NCBI RefSeq assembly: GCF_036227485.1
Contig: NZ_CP109479.1
Span: 4,774,001-4,838,000, forward strand
Source of the DNA: Streptomyces sp. NBC_01451
GTDB taxonomy: Bacteria > Actinomycetota > Actinomycetes > Streptomycetales > Streptomycetaceae
Direction of reading: 5' to 3'
Length of the DNA: 64,000 bases
The position numbers and the translations under genes are program-made. The notes under the pieces are model-generated. The model saw only the letters and a list, made by a program, of their open reading frames with translations. It was not told the DNA's origin and did not search any database. Shown here one piece after another: positions 40,393 through 48,217 of the stretch. The first letter of the stretch is position 1; each line of letters begins with the position of its first letter.

Positions 40393-40406
40393 TAGAACAG
40401 GTTCTA
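40393..40406 (-). promoter_or_regulatory. KstR-type operator upstream of acyl-CoA dehydrogenase
   Basis: TAGAACAGGTTCTA fits the KstR consensus TNNAACNNGTTNNA at every fixed position and is a perfect palindrome around a 2-base centre. On the minus strand it abuts a TATCTT -10-like box, so binding should repress transcription. Confidence 0.65.
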
Positions 40407-40446
40407 GAAGAAGGGAACGGACGGGACCGGCGGGTGCGTGACGACG

Positions 40447-40460
40447 ACCGATCGTTCGGT
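40447..40460. promoter_or_regulatory. PaaR-type palindrome (copy 1)
   Basis: Reverse complement reads ACCGAACGATCGGT, identical to the copy between paaN and paaH. Lies in the divergent gap acd/DUF5819. Confidence 0.65.
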
Positions 40461-40506
40461 CCGTCCGAGTCGATGGTCCGGCGGCGGGCCGTAGGGTGTC
40501 AACGGC

Positions 40507-40515
40507 TGTGGACAA
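40507..40515 (-). promoter_or_regulatory. DnaA box TTGTCCACA in acd/DUF5819 gap
   Basis: Exact box on the minus strand, 47 bp from PaaR-type copy 1. The 312-bp gap 40344-40655 otherwise shows no gene. Confidence 0.5.
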
Positions 40516-40655
40516 CTCCCGGATCCGACCTCCCGGGCGCTGTTCATCGGCCGTGCAGGTGTGCGAAGAGGGCTGCGCCGGGCGGGTGGCTCTGAGTACC
40601 GTGCCGGTGCGCACGCCACGGGTGCGGTGGGACCGGTATCGGGAGACGGGGCGGA

Positions 40656-41435
40656 ATGGACGCGTACGAGGCAGGCCCGGACGCCGGGCACGGGCGCGAC
40701 GAGCCGGGCGGACCAGGCGAGCCCGAGGGCTCCCCCGGTCCCGCAGAGGCGCCCCGCCCGGCACTGGCCGCCCTCTCCCTCCCGTACCAGATCGGCGCCG
40801 CCCTGGCCGTCGCGGTCGTCGCCGTCGCCGCGTGTGTCCACCTCGGCATGGTCTTCCTGCACGTCGCGCCCTCGAACACGGTCACCAAGGAGCACACCCG
40901 GACGATCGACGACTGGATCTACCCGGAGTTCGAGCAGAACTGGAAGCTCTTCGCCCCCAACCCGCTGCAGCAGAACGTCGCCGTCGAGGTCCGCGCCGAT
41001 GTCCGTAGCGCGGCCGGCGACGCCCGGACGACCGGCTGGTACGACCTCTCCGCGCTGGACGGCAGAGCCATCGACGGCAATCCGCTGCCGAGCCACACCC
41101 AGCAGAACGAACTGCGCCGGGCCTGGGACTTCTTCCTCGCCTCGCACGACGCCCAGAACCGTCCCTCGGGCCTGCGCGGCGCCCTCGCCGAGCAGTACCT
41201 GCGCCGCATCGTCGTCCTGCGTCTCGGCCACGAGGACGCGGCCGGCCCCGGCGGCACGATCGACCGCGTCCAGGTCCGCTCCCGCAGTACGAACGTCCGA
41301 CCACCCGAGTGGAGCCAGGAGCAGGTGCCCGAGACGCCCACGTACCGCGTACTGTCCTGGTGGCCCGTCCCCGACGGCGAGAAGGCCGCCGAGGCGGCGG
41401 GCACGGCCGGCGCGACGACGGGGGACGGCTCATGA
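40656..41435 (+). CDS. DUF5819 family membrane protein
   Basis: 259 aa. Disordered Pro/Gly N-terminus, one membrane helix (AALAVAVVAVAACVHLGMVF), then an extracytoplasmic domain containing FEQNWKLFAPNPLQQN, the DUF5819 hallmark also seen near HTTM proteins. Stop overlaps the next ATG (ATGA). The pairing with an HTTM (vitamin K-carboxylase-like) gene is recurrent in Streptomyces and suggests a membrane complex of unknown chemistry. Confidence 0.83.
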   Translation: MDAYEAGPDAGHGRDEPGGPGEPEGSPGPAEAPRPALAALSLPYQIGAALAVAVVAVAACVHLGMVFLHVAPSNTVTKEHTRTIDDWIYPEFEQNWKLFAPNPLQQNVAVEVRADVRSAAGDARTTGWYDLSALDGRAIDGNPLPSHTQQNELRRAWDFFLASHDAQNRPSGLRGALAEQYLRRIVVLRLGHEDAAGPGGTIDRVQVRSRSTNVRPPEWSQEQVPETPTYRVLSWWPVPDGEKAAEAAGTAGATTGDGS

Positions 41436-42733
41436 CCCGCCTCGTCCCCGTGGCCGCCCGTTCGCTCGCCCGGTCGGTCTCCCGTGGCATCGGCCGCGTC
41501 AGCGAGACCGCCCTGGGCCCCCACCAGACCGCCGTCGTGCGGATCGGTTTCTCCGCGACCTGGCTGCTGTTCCTGCTGCGCGAGTTCCCGCACCGGCAGG
41601 AGCTGTACGGCCCCGACGGCCCCTGGAGCTGGGATCTCGCCCAGCAGCTCATCGCGGACAACGGCGCCTTCACGGTCCTGATGTGGTCCAGCAGCCAGTT
41701 CTGGTTCGAGCTGGTCTACGTCCTCGCGGTCCTCGCCAGTCTCCTTCTCCTGCTCGGCTGGCGGACCCGCACCATGTCCGTGCTCTTCATGGTCGGTGTG
41801 CTCTCGCTCCAGAACCGCAGCATCTTCATGGGCGACGGCGGAGACAACGTCCTGCACCTGATGTCCCTCTACCTGGTGTTCACGCGCTGCGGCCAGGTGT
41901 GGTCCCTGGACGCCCGGCGCGCCCGAAAGGCACGCGCACGCGTGGCCCTCGGCGACGACCCCGCCCCCGACCGCGTGGGACCCGTGCTCTGGTGCGTCCT
42001 CGGGGTGTTCCTCCTGGGCGGTATCGCGGCCGGCGAGTTCGGCGGCGACCCGCTGGCCCCCCGAATCCTCTGGGGCATGTGGCTGGCACAGGGGGTGTGG
42101 TGGGTCGTGGCCCGCCGCGGGCAGGGCGGCGAGGGGCGGATGTTCCTCGACATCGTCGGCAACCTCGTGCACAACGCGGCCCTCTTCGTGATCATGGCCG
42201 AGGCCTGTCTGATCTACGCGACGGCCGGCTGGTACAAGATCCAGGGCTCGCGCTGGCAGGACGGCACCGCCGTCTACTACCCGCTCCACCTCGACTACTT
42301 CTCCCCGTGGCCCGCGCTCTCCGACCTGATGTCGTCGAGCGGGACGATGGTGATGCTGGTGACGTACGGGACGGTGGCCGTGCAGGTCGCCTTCCCCTTC
42401 ACGCTCTTCAACCGGCGGGTCAAGAACGTCCTGCTGGCCGTGATGATGACCGAGCACGCCGTGATCGCCGTCGTCCTCGGACTGCCCTTCTTCTCCCTCG
42501 CGATGATCGCCGCGGACGCCGTGTTCCTGCCGACGTCCTTCCTGCGCCGCCTCGGCGACGGGGCCACACGCGCGCGGGTGCGCCTTCTCGACCGTCTGCC
42601 GGGCAACGCGCGTGCCGTGCCGGACCGGAGGGCCTCTGACACGGCCGAAGTGAGTACGGCCGACGAGAGGGCGGTGGAGGAGACGGCGGCGGACGAGACG
42701 GCCGAGCCTCCGCACGTAGGCTTCAACGCATGA
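41432..42733 (+). CDS. HTTM domain (vitamin K-dependent gamma-carboxylase-like) membrane protein
   Basis: 433 aa with several membrane helices and the HTTM layout: VVRIGFSATWLLFLL, WSWDLAQQ, and ATAGWYKIQGSRWQDGTAVY, which resembles the conserved HTTM loop. HTTM proteins include gamma-glutamyl carboxylase relatives, but bacterial members mostly have unknown substrates. Begins in the stop of the DUF5819 gene; its own stop overlaps the TrmH-family start (ATGA). Ala/Glu/Thr-rich cytoplasmic tail. Confidence 0.85.
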   Translation: MTRLVPVAARSLARSVSRGIGRVSETALGPHQTAVVRIGFSATWLLFLLREFPHRQELYGPDGPWSWDLAQQLIADNGAFTVLMWSSSQFWFELVYVLAVLASLLLLLGWRTRTMSVLFMVGVLSLQNRSIFMGDGGDNVLHLMSLYLVFTRCGQVWSLDARRARKARARVALGDDPAPDRVGPVLWCVLGVFLLGGIAAGEFGGDPLAPRILWGMWLAQGVWWVVARRGQGGEGRMFLDIVGNLVHNAALFVIMAEACLIYATAGWYKIQGSRWQDGTAVYYPLHLDYFSPWPALSDLMSSSGTMVMLVTYGTVAVQVAFPFTLFNRRVKNVLLAVMMTEHAVIAVVLGLPFFSLAMIAADAVFLPTSFLRRLGDGATRARVRLLDRLPGNARAVPDRRASDTAEVSTADERAVEETAADETAEPPHVGFNA

Positions 42734-43521
42734 CGGACGCAGCGGACGCAGCGACGGGGACGGCGATCGACGTGGCGGTAGCCGACTGGCAGCGGCTCGC
42801 AGGCGCTTCCGTCCTGCTCGACGGCTTCCACGCCCTCAAGCACGCCGTCCGTTTCGGCGCGCGGATCCCGGTCGCCGTGACGACAGACCGGCGGGCGACC
42901 CTGGATCTCGCCGACGAGCTGGCTCCGGACGTACGGGACACCCTGGACGCCCTCCTGACCGAGGTGCCGGAGACGGCGTACACGTCCCTCGTGCCGCGCC
43001 CGCACCCCACCGCGGTGGCCGCCCTGGCCGTACGGCCCTCCCGCGCGGCCAACCTGGAGGCGCTCGCGCGCACACCCCGGACCGCGCCCGTCGTCGTCCT
43101 CGACAACCCGCGCAACCTCGGCAACGCCGGGGCGGTGATCCGGCTCGCCGCAGGTTTCGGGGCCACCGGGGTCGTCATGACCGGGACCCTCGACCCCTGG
43201 CACCCCACCGTCGTACGCGGTGGGGCCGGGCTGCATTTCGCGACCGCCGTCGAGCGACTCACGGTGGCCGAGCTGCCGTCCGGGCCGGTGTTCGCGTTCG
43301 ACGCGGAGGGCGACGACATCCGGGGGCTGAAGCTCCCGGACGACGCCGTACTCGCCTTCGGCTCCGAGCGCAGCGGGCTGTCGCCCGAACTACGCGCGCG
43401 TGCCGACCACCTGGTGTCCCTCCCGATGCGCCCCCAGGTCTCCAGCTACAACCTGGCGACCAGCGTGGCCATGACGCTGTACCACTGGAGCGCCACCGGG
43501 GGACGGGCCTTCGAGGCCTGA
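42730..43521 (+). CDS. TrmH/SpoU-family RNA methyltransferase
   Basis: 263 aa, predicted to add a methyl group to ribose 2'-OH in rRNA or tRNA. SPOUT knot motifs: NPRNLGNAGAVIRLA (motif 1), LAFGSERSGLS (motif 2) and LPMRPQVSSYNLATSVAMTL (motif 3). The N-terminal substrate-binding part is divergent. ATG overlaps the HTTM stop, so the three genes form one transcript. Confidence 0.92.
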   Translation: MTDAADAATGTAIDVAVADWQRLAGASVLLDGFHALKHAVRFGARIPVAVTTDRRATLDLADELAPDVRDTLDALLTEVPETAYTSLVPRPHPTAVAALAVRPSRAANLEALARTPRTAPVVVLDNPRNLGNAGAVIRLAAGFGATGVVMTGTLDPWHPTVVRGGAGLHFATAVERLTVAELPSGPVFAFDAEGDDIRGLKLPDDAVLAFGSERSGLSPELRARADHLVSLPMRPQVSSYNLATSVAMTLYHWSATGGRAFEA

Positions 43522-43530
43522 TCGGGTCTC

Positions 43531-45237
43531 CTAGGCCTGGCGGCGCACCTCCACCACCCGGAACCTGTTCGCCACGAACGCGCCGTCGCACAGGGCCGCG
43601 TTCGCCGCCGGGTTGCCGCCCGAGCCGTGGAAGTCGGAGAAGGCGGCCGTCTGGTTGACGTACACCCCACCGGTCAGGTTCAGCGACAGCTGGGCGCACT
43701 CCTCCAGGCAGGCCTCCTGGACGGTCTGTTCGAACTCCGGGTCGGTCGTGTACGCGCCGACCGTCATCGCGCCCTTGTCCCGGACGGTCCGCCGCAGCAG
43801 TTCCACCGCGTCCTCTGGCGAGTCGACCGCGACGGCGAAGGAGACCGGGCCGAAGGACTCGCTCATGTACGCGGCCTCGGAGTCCGCCCCGTCCCAGTAC
43901 TTCCGCGTGCCGTCGAGTTTCACGACGACCGGCGTACGGACCACCGCTTCGGGGAAGTCGGGGTTCACGATCTCCCGTGAGGCCAGGGCGACCTCGCCGA
44001 GCCCGGCCGCCGCCTCCAGCCGTGCCTTCACGTCGGGGTTGACGATCGCGCCCAGCAGCCCGTTCGCGCGCGCGTCGTCGCCCAGCAGGCCCCCGACAGC
44101 CGCGGCGAGGCCGGAGACCACCTCGTCGTACGACTTGTGGCCCTCCTCCGTACGGATGCCGTCGCGGGGGATGAGGAGGTTCTGCGGGGTGGTGCACATC
44201 TGGCCGCTGTACAGGGAGAGGGCGAAGGCGAGGTTCGACAGCATGCCCTGGTAGTTGTCGGTCGACTCCACGATCACCGTGTTGACGCCGGCCTTCTCCG
44301 TGTAGACCTGCGCCTGGCGGGCGTTGGCCTCCAGCCAGTCGCCGAACGCCGTCGAGCCGGTGTAGTCGATGATCCGGATCTCCGGGCGGGTCGCCAGGGT
44401 CTTCGCGATGCCCTCGCCGGGGCGCTCGGCCGCCAGTGCCACCAGGTTCGGGTCGAAGCCGGCCTCCGCCAGGACCTCGCGCGCGATGCCGACCGTCAGT
44501 GCGAGCGGCAGTACCGCGCGCGGGTGGGGCTTCACGAGGACCGCGTTGCCCGTGGCCAGGGACGCGAACAGGCCCGGATAGCCGTTCCACGTGGGGAACG
44601 TGTTGCAGCCGATGACGAGGGCGATGCCGCGCGGGACCGGCGTGAACTCCTTCGTGAGGGCCAGCGGGTCGCGCTTGCCCTGGGGCTTGCTCCACTCTGC
44701 GGTGCCGGGGGTGCGGACCTGCTCCGCGTACGCGTAAGCCACCGCCTCCAGGCCGCGGTCCTGGGCGTGCGGGCCGCCCGCCTGGAACGCCATCATGAAG
44801 GCCTGGCCGCTGGTGTGCATGACCGCGTGCGCGAACTCGTGCGTCCGGCCGCTGATCCGCTTGAGGATCTCCAGGCAGACCATCGCGCGCACCTCCGCGC
44901 CCGCGTCCCGCCAGGCGCGCTGGCCGGCCTTCATGGCGGGCAGCAGCACGTCGACGTCGGCGTGCGGGTAGGTGACACCCAGCTCGATGCCGTACGGGGA
45001 CACCTCGCCGCCCACCCAGTCGTCCGTGCCGGGCTGGCCGAGGTCGAGGCGGGTGTTCAGGACGGCGTCGAAGGCGGCCCTGCCCGCGGCCAGGTCCAGA
45101 CTGCCGTCCTCCCCGTACGCCTTGGGGTGTTCGGGGTGCGGGGACCAGTACGCGCGTGTGCGGATCGCTTCCAGCGCCTGGTCGAGGGTGGACCGGTGCT
45201 GGGCGATCAGCTGGTGCGCGGTGAGTTCGGCGGCCAT
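43531..45237 (-). CDS. paaN: phenylacetic acid degradation protein PaaN
   Basis: 568-aa aldehyde-dehydrogenase-superfamily protein. Motifs: GCNTFPTWNGYPGLFASLATGNAVLVKPHP (shown in part: LFASLATGNAVLVKPHP), DYTGSTAFGDWLE, and nucleophile Cys in YSGQMCTTPQNL. PaaN acts in oxidative ring-cleavage steps of phenylacetate catabolism or related aldehydes. ATG at 45237. Divergent from paaH across a gap with a PaaR-type operator; the paaABCDE oxygenase is not in the window. Confidence 0.9.
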   Translation of the reverse strand: MAAELTAHQLIAQHRSTLDQALEAIRTRAYWSPHPEHPKAYGEDGSLDLAAGRAAFDAVLNTRLDLGQPGTDDWVGGEVSPYGIELGVTYPHADVDVLLPAMKAGQRAWRDAGAEVRAMVCLEILKRISGRTHEFAHAVMHTSGQAFMMAFQAGGPHAQDRGLEAVAYAYAEQVRTPGTAEWSKPQGKRDPLALTKEFTPVPRGIALVIGCNTFPTWNGYPGLFASLATGNAVLVKPHPRAVLPLALTVGIAREVLAEAGFDPNLVALAAERPGEGIAKTLATRPEIRIIDYTGSTAFGDWLEANARQAQVYTEKAGVNTVIVESTDNYQGMLSNLAFALSLYSGQMCTTPQNLLIPRDGIRTEEGHKSYDEVVSGLAAAVGGLLGDDARANGLLGAIVNPDVKARLEAAAGLGEVALASREIVNPDFPEAVVRTPVVVKLDGTRKYWDGADSEAAYMSESFGPVSFAVAVDSPEDAVELLRRTVRDKGAMTVGAYTTDPEFEQTVQEACLEECAQLSLNLTGGVYVNQTAAFSDFHGSGGNPAANAALCDGAFVANRFRVVEVRRQA

Positions 45238-45350
45238 CAGGGACCAACTCCTCGTCTCAAGAGCACTTCGTTGAGCTCATGACCCGGGGCATGACTGGGA
45301 CATGAACAAGGGCATGACCTGGGCAGAAAAGGCACGACAGAGTTAGAGTA

Positions 45351-45364
45351 ACCGAACGATCGGT
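45351..45364. promoter_or_regulatory. PaaR-type palindrome (copy 2)
   Basis: ACCGAACGATCGGT, matching the corynebacterial PaaR core ACCGNNCGNNCGGT. A TAGAGT -10-like box (45344-45349) for paaH immediately precedes it, so binding should block transcription start. Confidence 0.72.
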
Positions 45365-45388
45365 CGGGACAAGGGGGTCCGCCGCATC

Positions 45389-45397
45389 TGTGGACAA
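45389..45397 (-). promoter_or_regulatory. DnaA box TTGTCCACA upstream of paaH
   Basis: Exact box on the minus strand, 25 bp from PaaR-type copy 2 and 24 bp before the paaH start codon. Confidence 0.5.
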
Positions 45398-45420
45398 CGC
45401 CGTGCGGGAGGATCACGCAC

Positions 45421-46935
45421 ATGACAGCACTCGACCTCAGCAGCCCCGTGGCCGTCGTCGGCACCGGCACCATGGGCCAGGGCATCGCCCAGGTCGCGCT
45501 GGTCGCCGGTCACGACGTACGGCTGTTCGATGCCGCGCCAGGGCGGGCCCGGGACGCCGCCGACGCGATCGTCGAGCGCCTCGACCGGCTTGTCGAGAAG
45601 GACCGGCTGACGGCGGCCGACCGGGACGCCGCACGGGGCCGGCTGCACGCCGCCGGGAGCCTTTCCGAACTCGCCGACTGCTCCCTCGTCGTCGAGGCCG
45701 TCCTCGAACGGCTCGACGTGAAGCAGAAGCTCCTGCGCGACCTGGAGGACGTGGTCGACGACGACTGTCTGCTGGCCACCAACACCTCCTCGCTGTCCGT
45801 CACCGCCATCGGGGGCGTCCTGCGCAACCCCGGGCGGTTCGTGGGGCTGCACTTCTTCAACCCGGCGCCGCTGCTGCCCCTCGTGGAGGTCGTCTCCGGG
45901 TTCGCCACCGACGTCACCTCGGCCACGCGCGCGTACGAGATGGCCCGCGCCTGGGGCAAGACCCCGGTCGCCTGCGCCGACACCCCCGGCTTCATCGTCA
46001 ACCGGCTCGCCCGGCCCTTCTACGCGGAGGCCTTCGCGGCGTACGAGGCACAGTCCGCCGACCCCGCCACCATCGACGCGGTGCTGCGCGAGTGCGGCGG
46101 GTTCAGGATGGGCGCCTTCGAACTGACCGACCTGATCGGGCAGGACGTCAACGAGGCCGTCACCCACTCCGTGTGGCAGGCCTTCTTCCAGGACGTGCGG
46201 TTCACGCCCTCGCTCGCCCAGCGGCGGCTCGTCGAGTCGGGCCGCCTCGGCCGCAAGACCGGGCAGGGCTGGTACGAGTACGGGGACGACGCCGAGCGCG
46301 CCGAACCGCACACCGCGGAGCAGGCCCAGGCGCCCGCGTACGTCGTCGCCGAGGGCGACCTGGGCCCCGCGTCCGACCTCCTCGCGCTGATCCGCGAGGC
46401 GGGCGTTCCCGTCCGTGAGGACGAGGAGGACCACGGGACCCGGCTGGTACTGCCCGGCGGCGGCCAGCTGGTCCTCGCCGACGGGCAGACCAGCGTCGAG
46501 TTCCGTGACGTCGTCTACTTCGACCTCGCCCTCGACTACCGGCGCGCCACCCGCATCGCCCTGTCCGCCTCCCAGGACACCCAGCCGCAGACCCTCTCCG
46601 AGGCCATCGGCCTGTTCCAGGCGCTCGGCAAGGACGTCAGCGTCCTCGGCGACACCCCCGGCATGATCGTCGCCCGTACGGTGGCCAGGATCGTCGACCT
46701 CGCGCACGACGCCGTCGCCAAGGGCGTCGCCACCGAGGAGGACGTCGACACGGCGATGCGTCTGGGCGTCAACTACCCGCTCGGGCCCTTCGAATGGAGC
46801 CGCAGGCTCGGCCGGAGCTGGGCCCACGAGATCCTCGACGAACTGCACCAGCGCGACCCGAGCGGACGGTACGCGCCGTCCCTCGCGCTCTACCGCCACG
46901 CGTACGCCACCGACAAGCGGGAGGGCACCCCATGA
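45421..46935 (+). CDS. paaH: 3-hydroxyacyl-CoA dehydrogenase
   Basis: 504 aa. NAD-binding N-domain with GTGTMGQGIAQVAL, NTSSLSVTAIG, and GLHFFNPAPLLPLVEVV; two C-terminal 3HCDH helical domains (near residues 190-285 and 410-500) in tandem, as in PaaH/3-hydroxyadipyl-CoA dehydrogenases. Oxidises 3-hydroxyacyl-CoA in phenylacetate or beta-oxidation. ATG at 45421 with GGGAGG upstream. Stop overlaps the TetR start. Confidence 0.92.
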   Translation: MTALDLSSPVAVVGTGTMGQGIAQVALVAGHDVRLFDAAPGRARDAADAIVERLDRLVEKDRLTAADRDAARGRLHAAGSLSELADCSLVVEAVLERLDVKQKLLRDLEDVVDDDCLLATNTSSLSVTAIGGVLRNPGRFVGLHFFNPAPLLPLVEVVSGFATDVTSATRAYEMARAWGKTPVACADTPGFIVNRLARPFYAEAFAAYEAQSADPATIDAVLRECGGFRMGAFELTDLIGQDVNEAVTHSVWQAFFQDVRFTPSLAQRRLVESGRLGRKTGQGWYEYGDDAERAEPHTAEQAQAPAYVVAEGDLGPASDLLALIREAGVPVREDEEDHGTRLVLPGGGQLVLADGQTSVEFRDVVYFDLALDYRRATRIALSASQDTQPQTLSEAIGLFQALGKDVSVLGDTPGMIVARTVARIVDLAHDAVAKGVATEEDVDTAMRLGVNYPLGPFEWSRRLGRSWAHEILDELHQRDPSGRYAPSLALYRHAYATDKREGTP

Positions 46936-47522
46936 CCACCGCCAAGCGCGACACGTACACCCCGACGACGCTGCTCCAGGTCGCCGTCCAGGTGTTCAAC
47001 GAGCGCGGTTACGACGGCACCTCCATGGAGCACCTCTCCAGGGCCGCGGGCATCTCCAAGTCGTCGATCTACCACCACGTCACCGGCAAGGAGGAGCTGC
47101 TGCGCCTGGCCGTCAGCCGGGCGCTGGACGGCCTCTTCGGGATCCTCGACGAGGAGCACGCGCGCGTGGGGACCGCCGCCGGGCGCCTGGAGTACGTCGT
47201 ACGGCGCATGGTCGAGGTGCTCATCGCCGAACTGCCGTACGTGACGCTGCTGCTGCGGATGCGCGGCAACACCGACACCGAGCGCAGGGCGCTGGAGCGG
47301 CGCCGGGACTTCGACCACCGGGTCGCCGACCTGCTCAAGGCCGCCGCCGCCGAGGGGGACATCCGCGGTGACGTGGAGGTGCGGCTCGCGACGCGGCTCG
47401 TCTTCGGGATGATCAACTCGGTCGTGGAGTGGTACCGGCCCGACGGACGCGGGATGGGCGAGCGCGAGGTCTCCGACGCGGTGGTGCGGCTGGTCTTCGG
47501 GGGGCTGCGCAACCCGGAGTGA
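46932..47522 (+). CDS. TetR/AcrR family regulator, PaaR-like
   Basis: 196 aa. N-terminal helix-turn-helix (VAVQVFNERGYDGTSMEHLS, then AAGISKSSIYHHVTGKEEL), and C-terminal ligand/dimer domain with YVTLLLRMRGNTDTE. ATG at 46932 lies inside the paaH stop (ATGA), so it is coupled to paaH and probably autoregulated through the palindrome at 45351. Likely ligand an aryl- or acyl-CoA, by analogy with PaaR; this is inference. Confidence 0.88.
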   Translation: MTTAKRDTYTPTTLLQVAVQVFNERGYDGTSMEHLSRAAGISKSSIYHHVTGKEELLRLAVSRALDGLFGILDEEHARVGTAAGRLEYVVRRMVEVLIAELPYVTLLLRMRGNTDTERRALERRRDFDHRVADLLKAAAAEGDIRGDVEVRLATRLVFGMINSVVEWYRPDGRGMGEREVSDAVVRLVFGGLRNPE

Positions 47523-47541
47523 GCCGCCCGGCGGCGGTGCC

Positions 47542-48042
47542 TCAGGCCTCCGGTCCCAGGTCCTCCTCCTCGAACACCAGCAGTGTGCGGGTGCTGAGCA
47601 CCTCCGGGATCGCCTGGAGGCGCATCAGGACCAGCTCGCGCAGTGCCTTGTTGTCGGGGGTGTGGACCAGCAGGAGCACGTCGAAGTCGCCGCCCACCAG
47701 GGCGATGTGGTCGGCGCCGGGGAGCTGTCGCAGCTGCTCGCGGACCGTCCGCCAGGAGTTCTGGACGATCTTCAGGGTGATGTACGCCGACGTGCCCTGT
47801 CCGGCGCGTTCGTGGTCCACGCGGGCACCGAAGCCGCGGATCACGCCGTCCTCGATGAGGCGGTTGATGCGCGCGTAGGCGTTGGCCCGCGAAACGTGCA
47901 CGCTTTCGGCCACGGAACGGATCGAGGCGCGGCCGTCCGCCTGGAGCATCTGCAGGATGGCCTGATCAATGGCGTCCAGCGGACGGGGCGGCGGCGGGGT
48001 GCCGCCGCCTTCCGCGCGTTCGGCCATTTGTTCAGGTGCCAT
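47542..48042 (-). CDS. Lrp/AsnC family regulator (BkdR-like)
   Basis: 166 aa. Pro/Gly-rich N-tail, helix-turn-helix at residues about 30-70 (ILQMLQADGRASIRSVAESV, HVSRANAYARINRL), and an RAM ligand domain (HIALVGGDFDVLLLVHT). In Streptomyces avermitilis an AsnC/Lrp regulator BkdR is divergently encoded from the branched-chain dehydrogenase genes, exactly as here. ATG at 48042 with GGAGG/GGGGGG upstream. Confidence 0.88.
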   Translation of the reverse strand: MAPEQMAERAEGGGTPPPPRPLDAIDQAILQMLQADGRASIRSVAESVHVSRANAYARINRLIEDGVIRGFGARVDHERAGQGTSAYITLKIVQNSWRTVREQLRQLPGADHIALVGGDFDVLLLVHTPDNKALRELVLMRLQAIPEVLSTRTLLVFEEEDLGPEA

Positions 48043-48082
48043 GTCCCCCCGCCTCCCTGTCATGGACGTACTGCGTCCATCT

Positions 48083-48114
48083 CAGGCTGTGGAGAACCGT
48101 TTGTCCACAGCCTG
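48083..48114. promoter_or_regulatory. inverted repeat with DnaA box between Lrp regulator and E1alpha gene
   Basis: CAGGCTGTGGA and its exact complement TCCACAGCCTG, 10-bp spacing. The right arm includes TTGTCCACA (48101-48109). Candidate Lrp-type operator or DnaA site. Confidence 0.5.
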
Positions 48115-48143
48115 AAGGTGCCTGTAGCCAAAATGTGCCGACG

Positions 48144-48157
48144 ACCGAACAATCGGT
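48144..48157 (+). promoter_or_regulatory. PaaR-type palindrome (copy 3)
   Basis: ACCGAACAATCGGT, one base from copies 1 and 2, 60 bp before the E1alpha start codon. Confidence 0.6.
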
Positions 48158-48217
48158 AGGTGAGGCGAGTCACATCCGTGGCGCGCCCTGAGCCGTCTCC
48201 CATGAGGAGGTGCCGTC

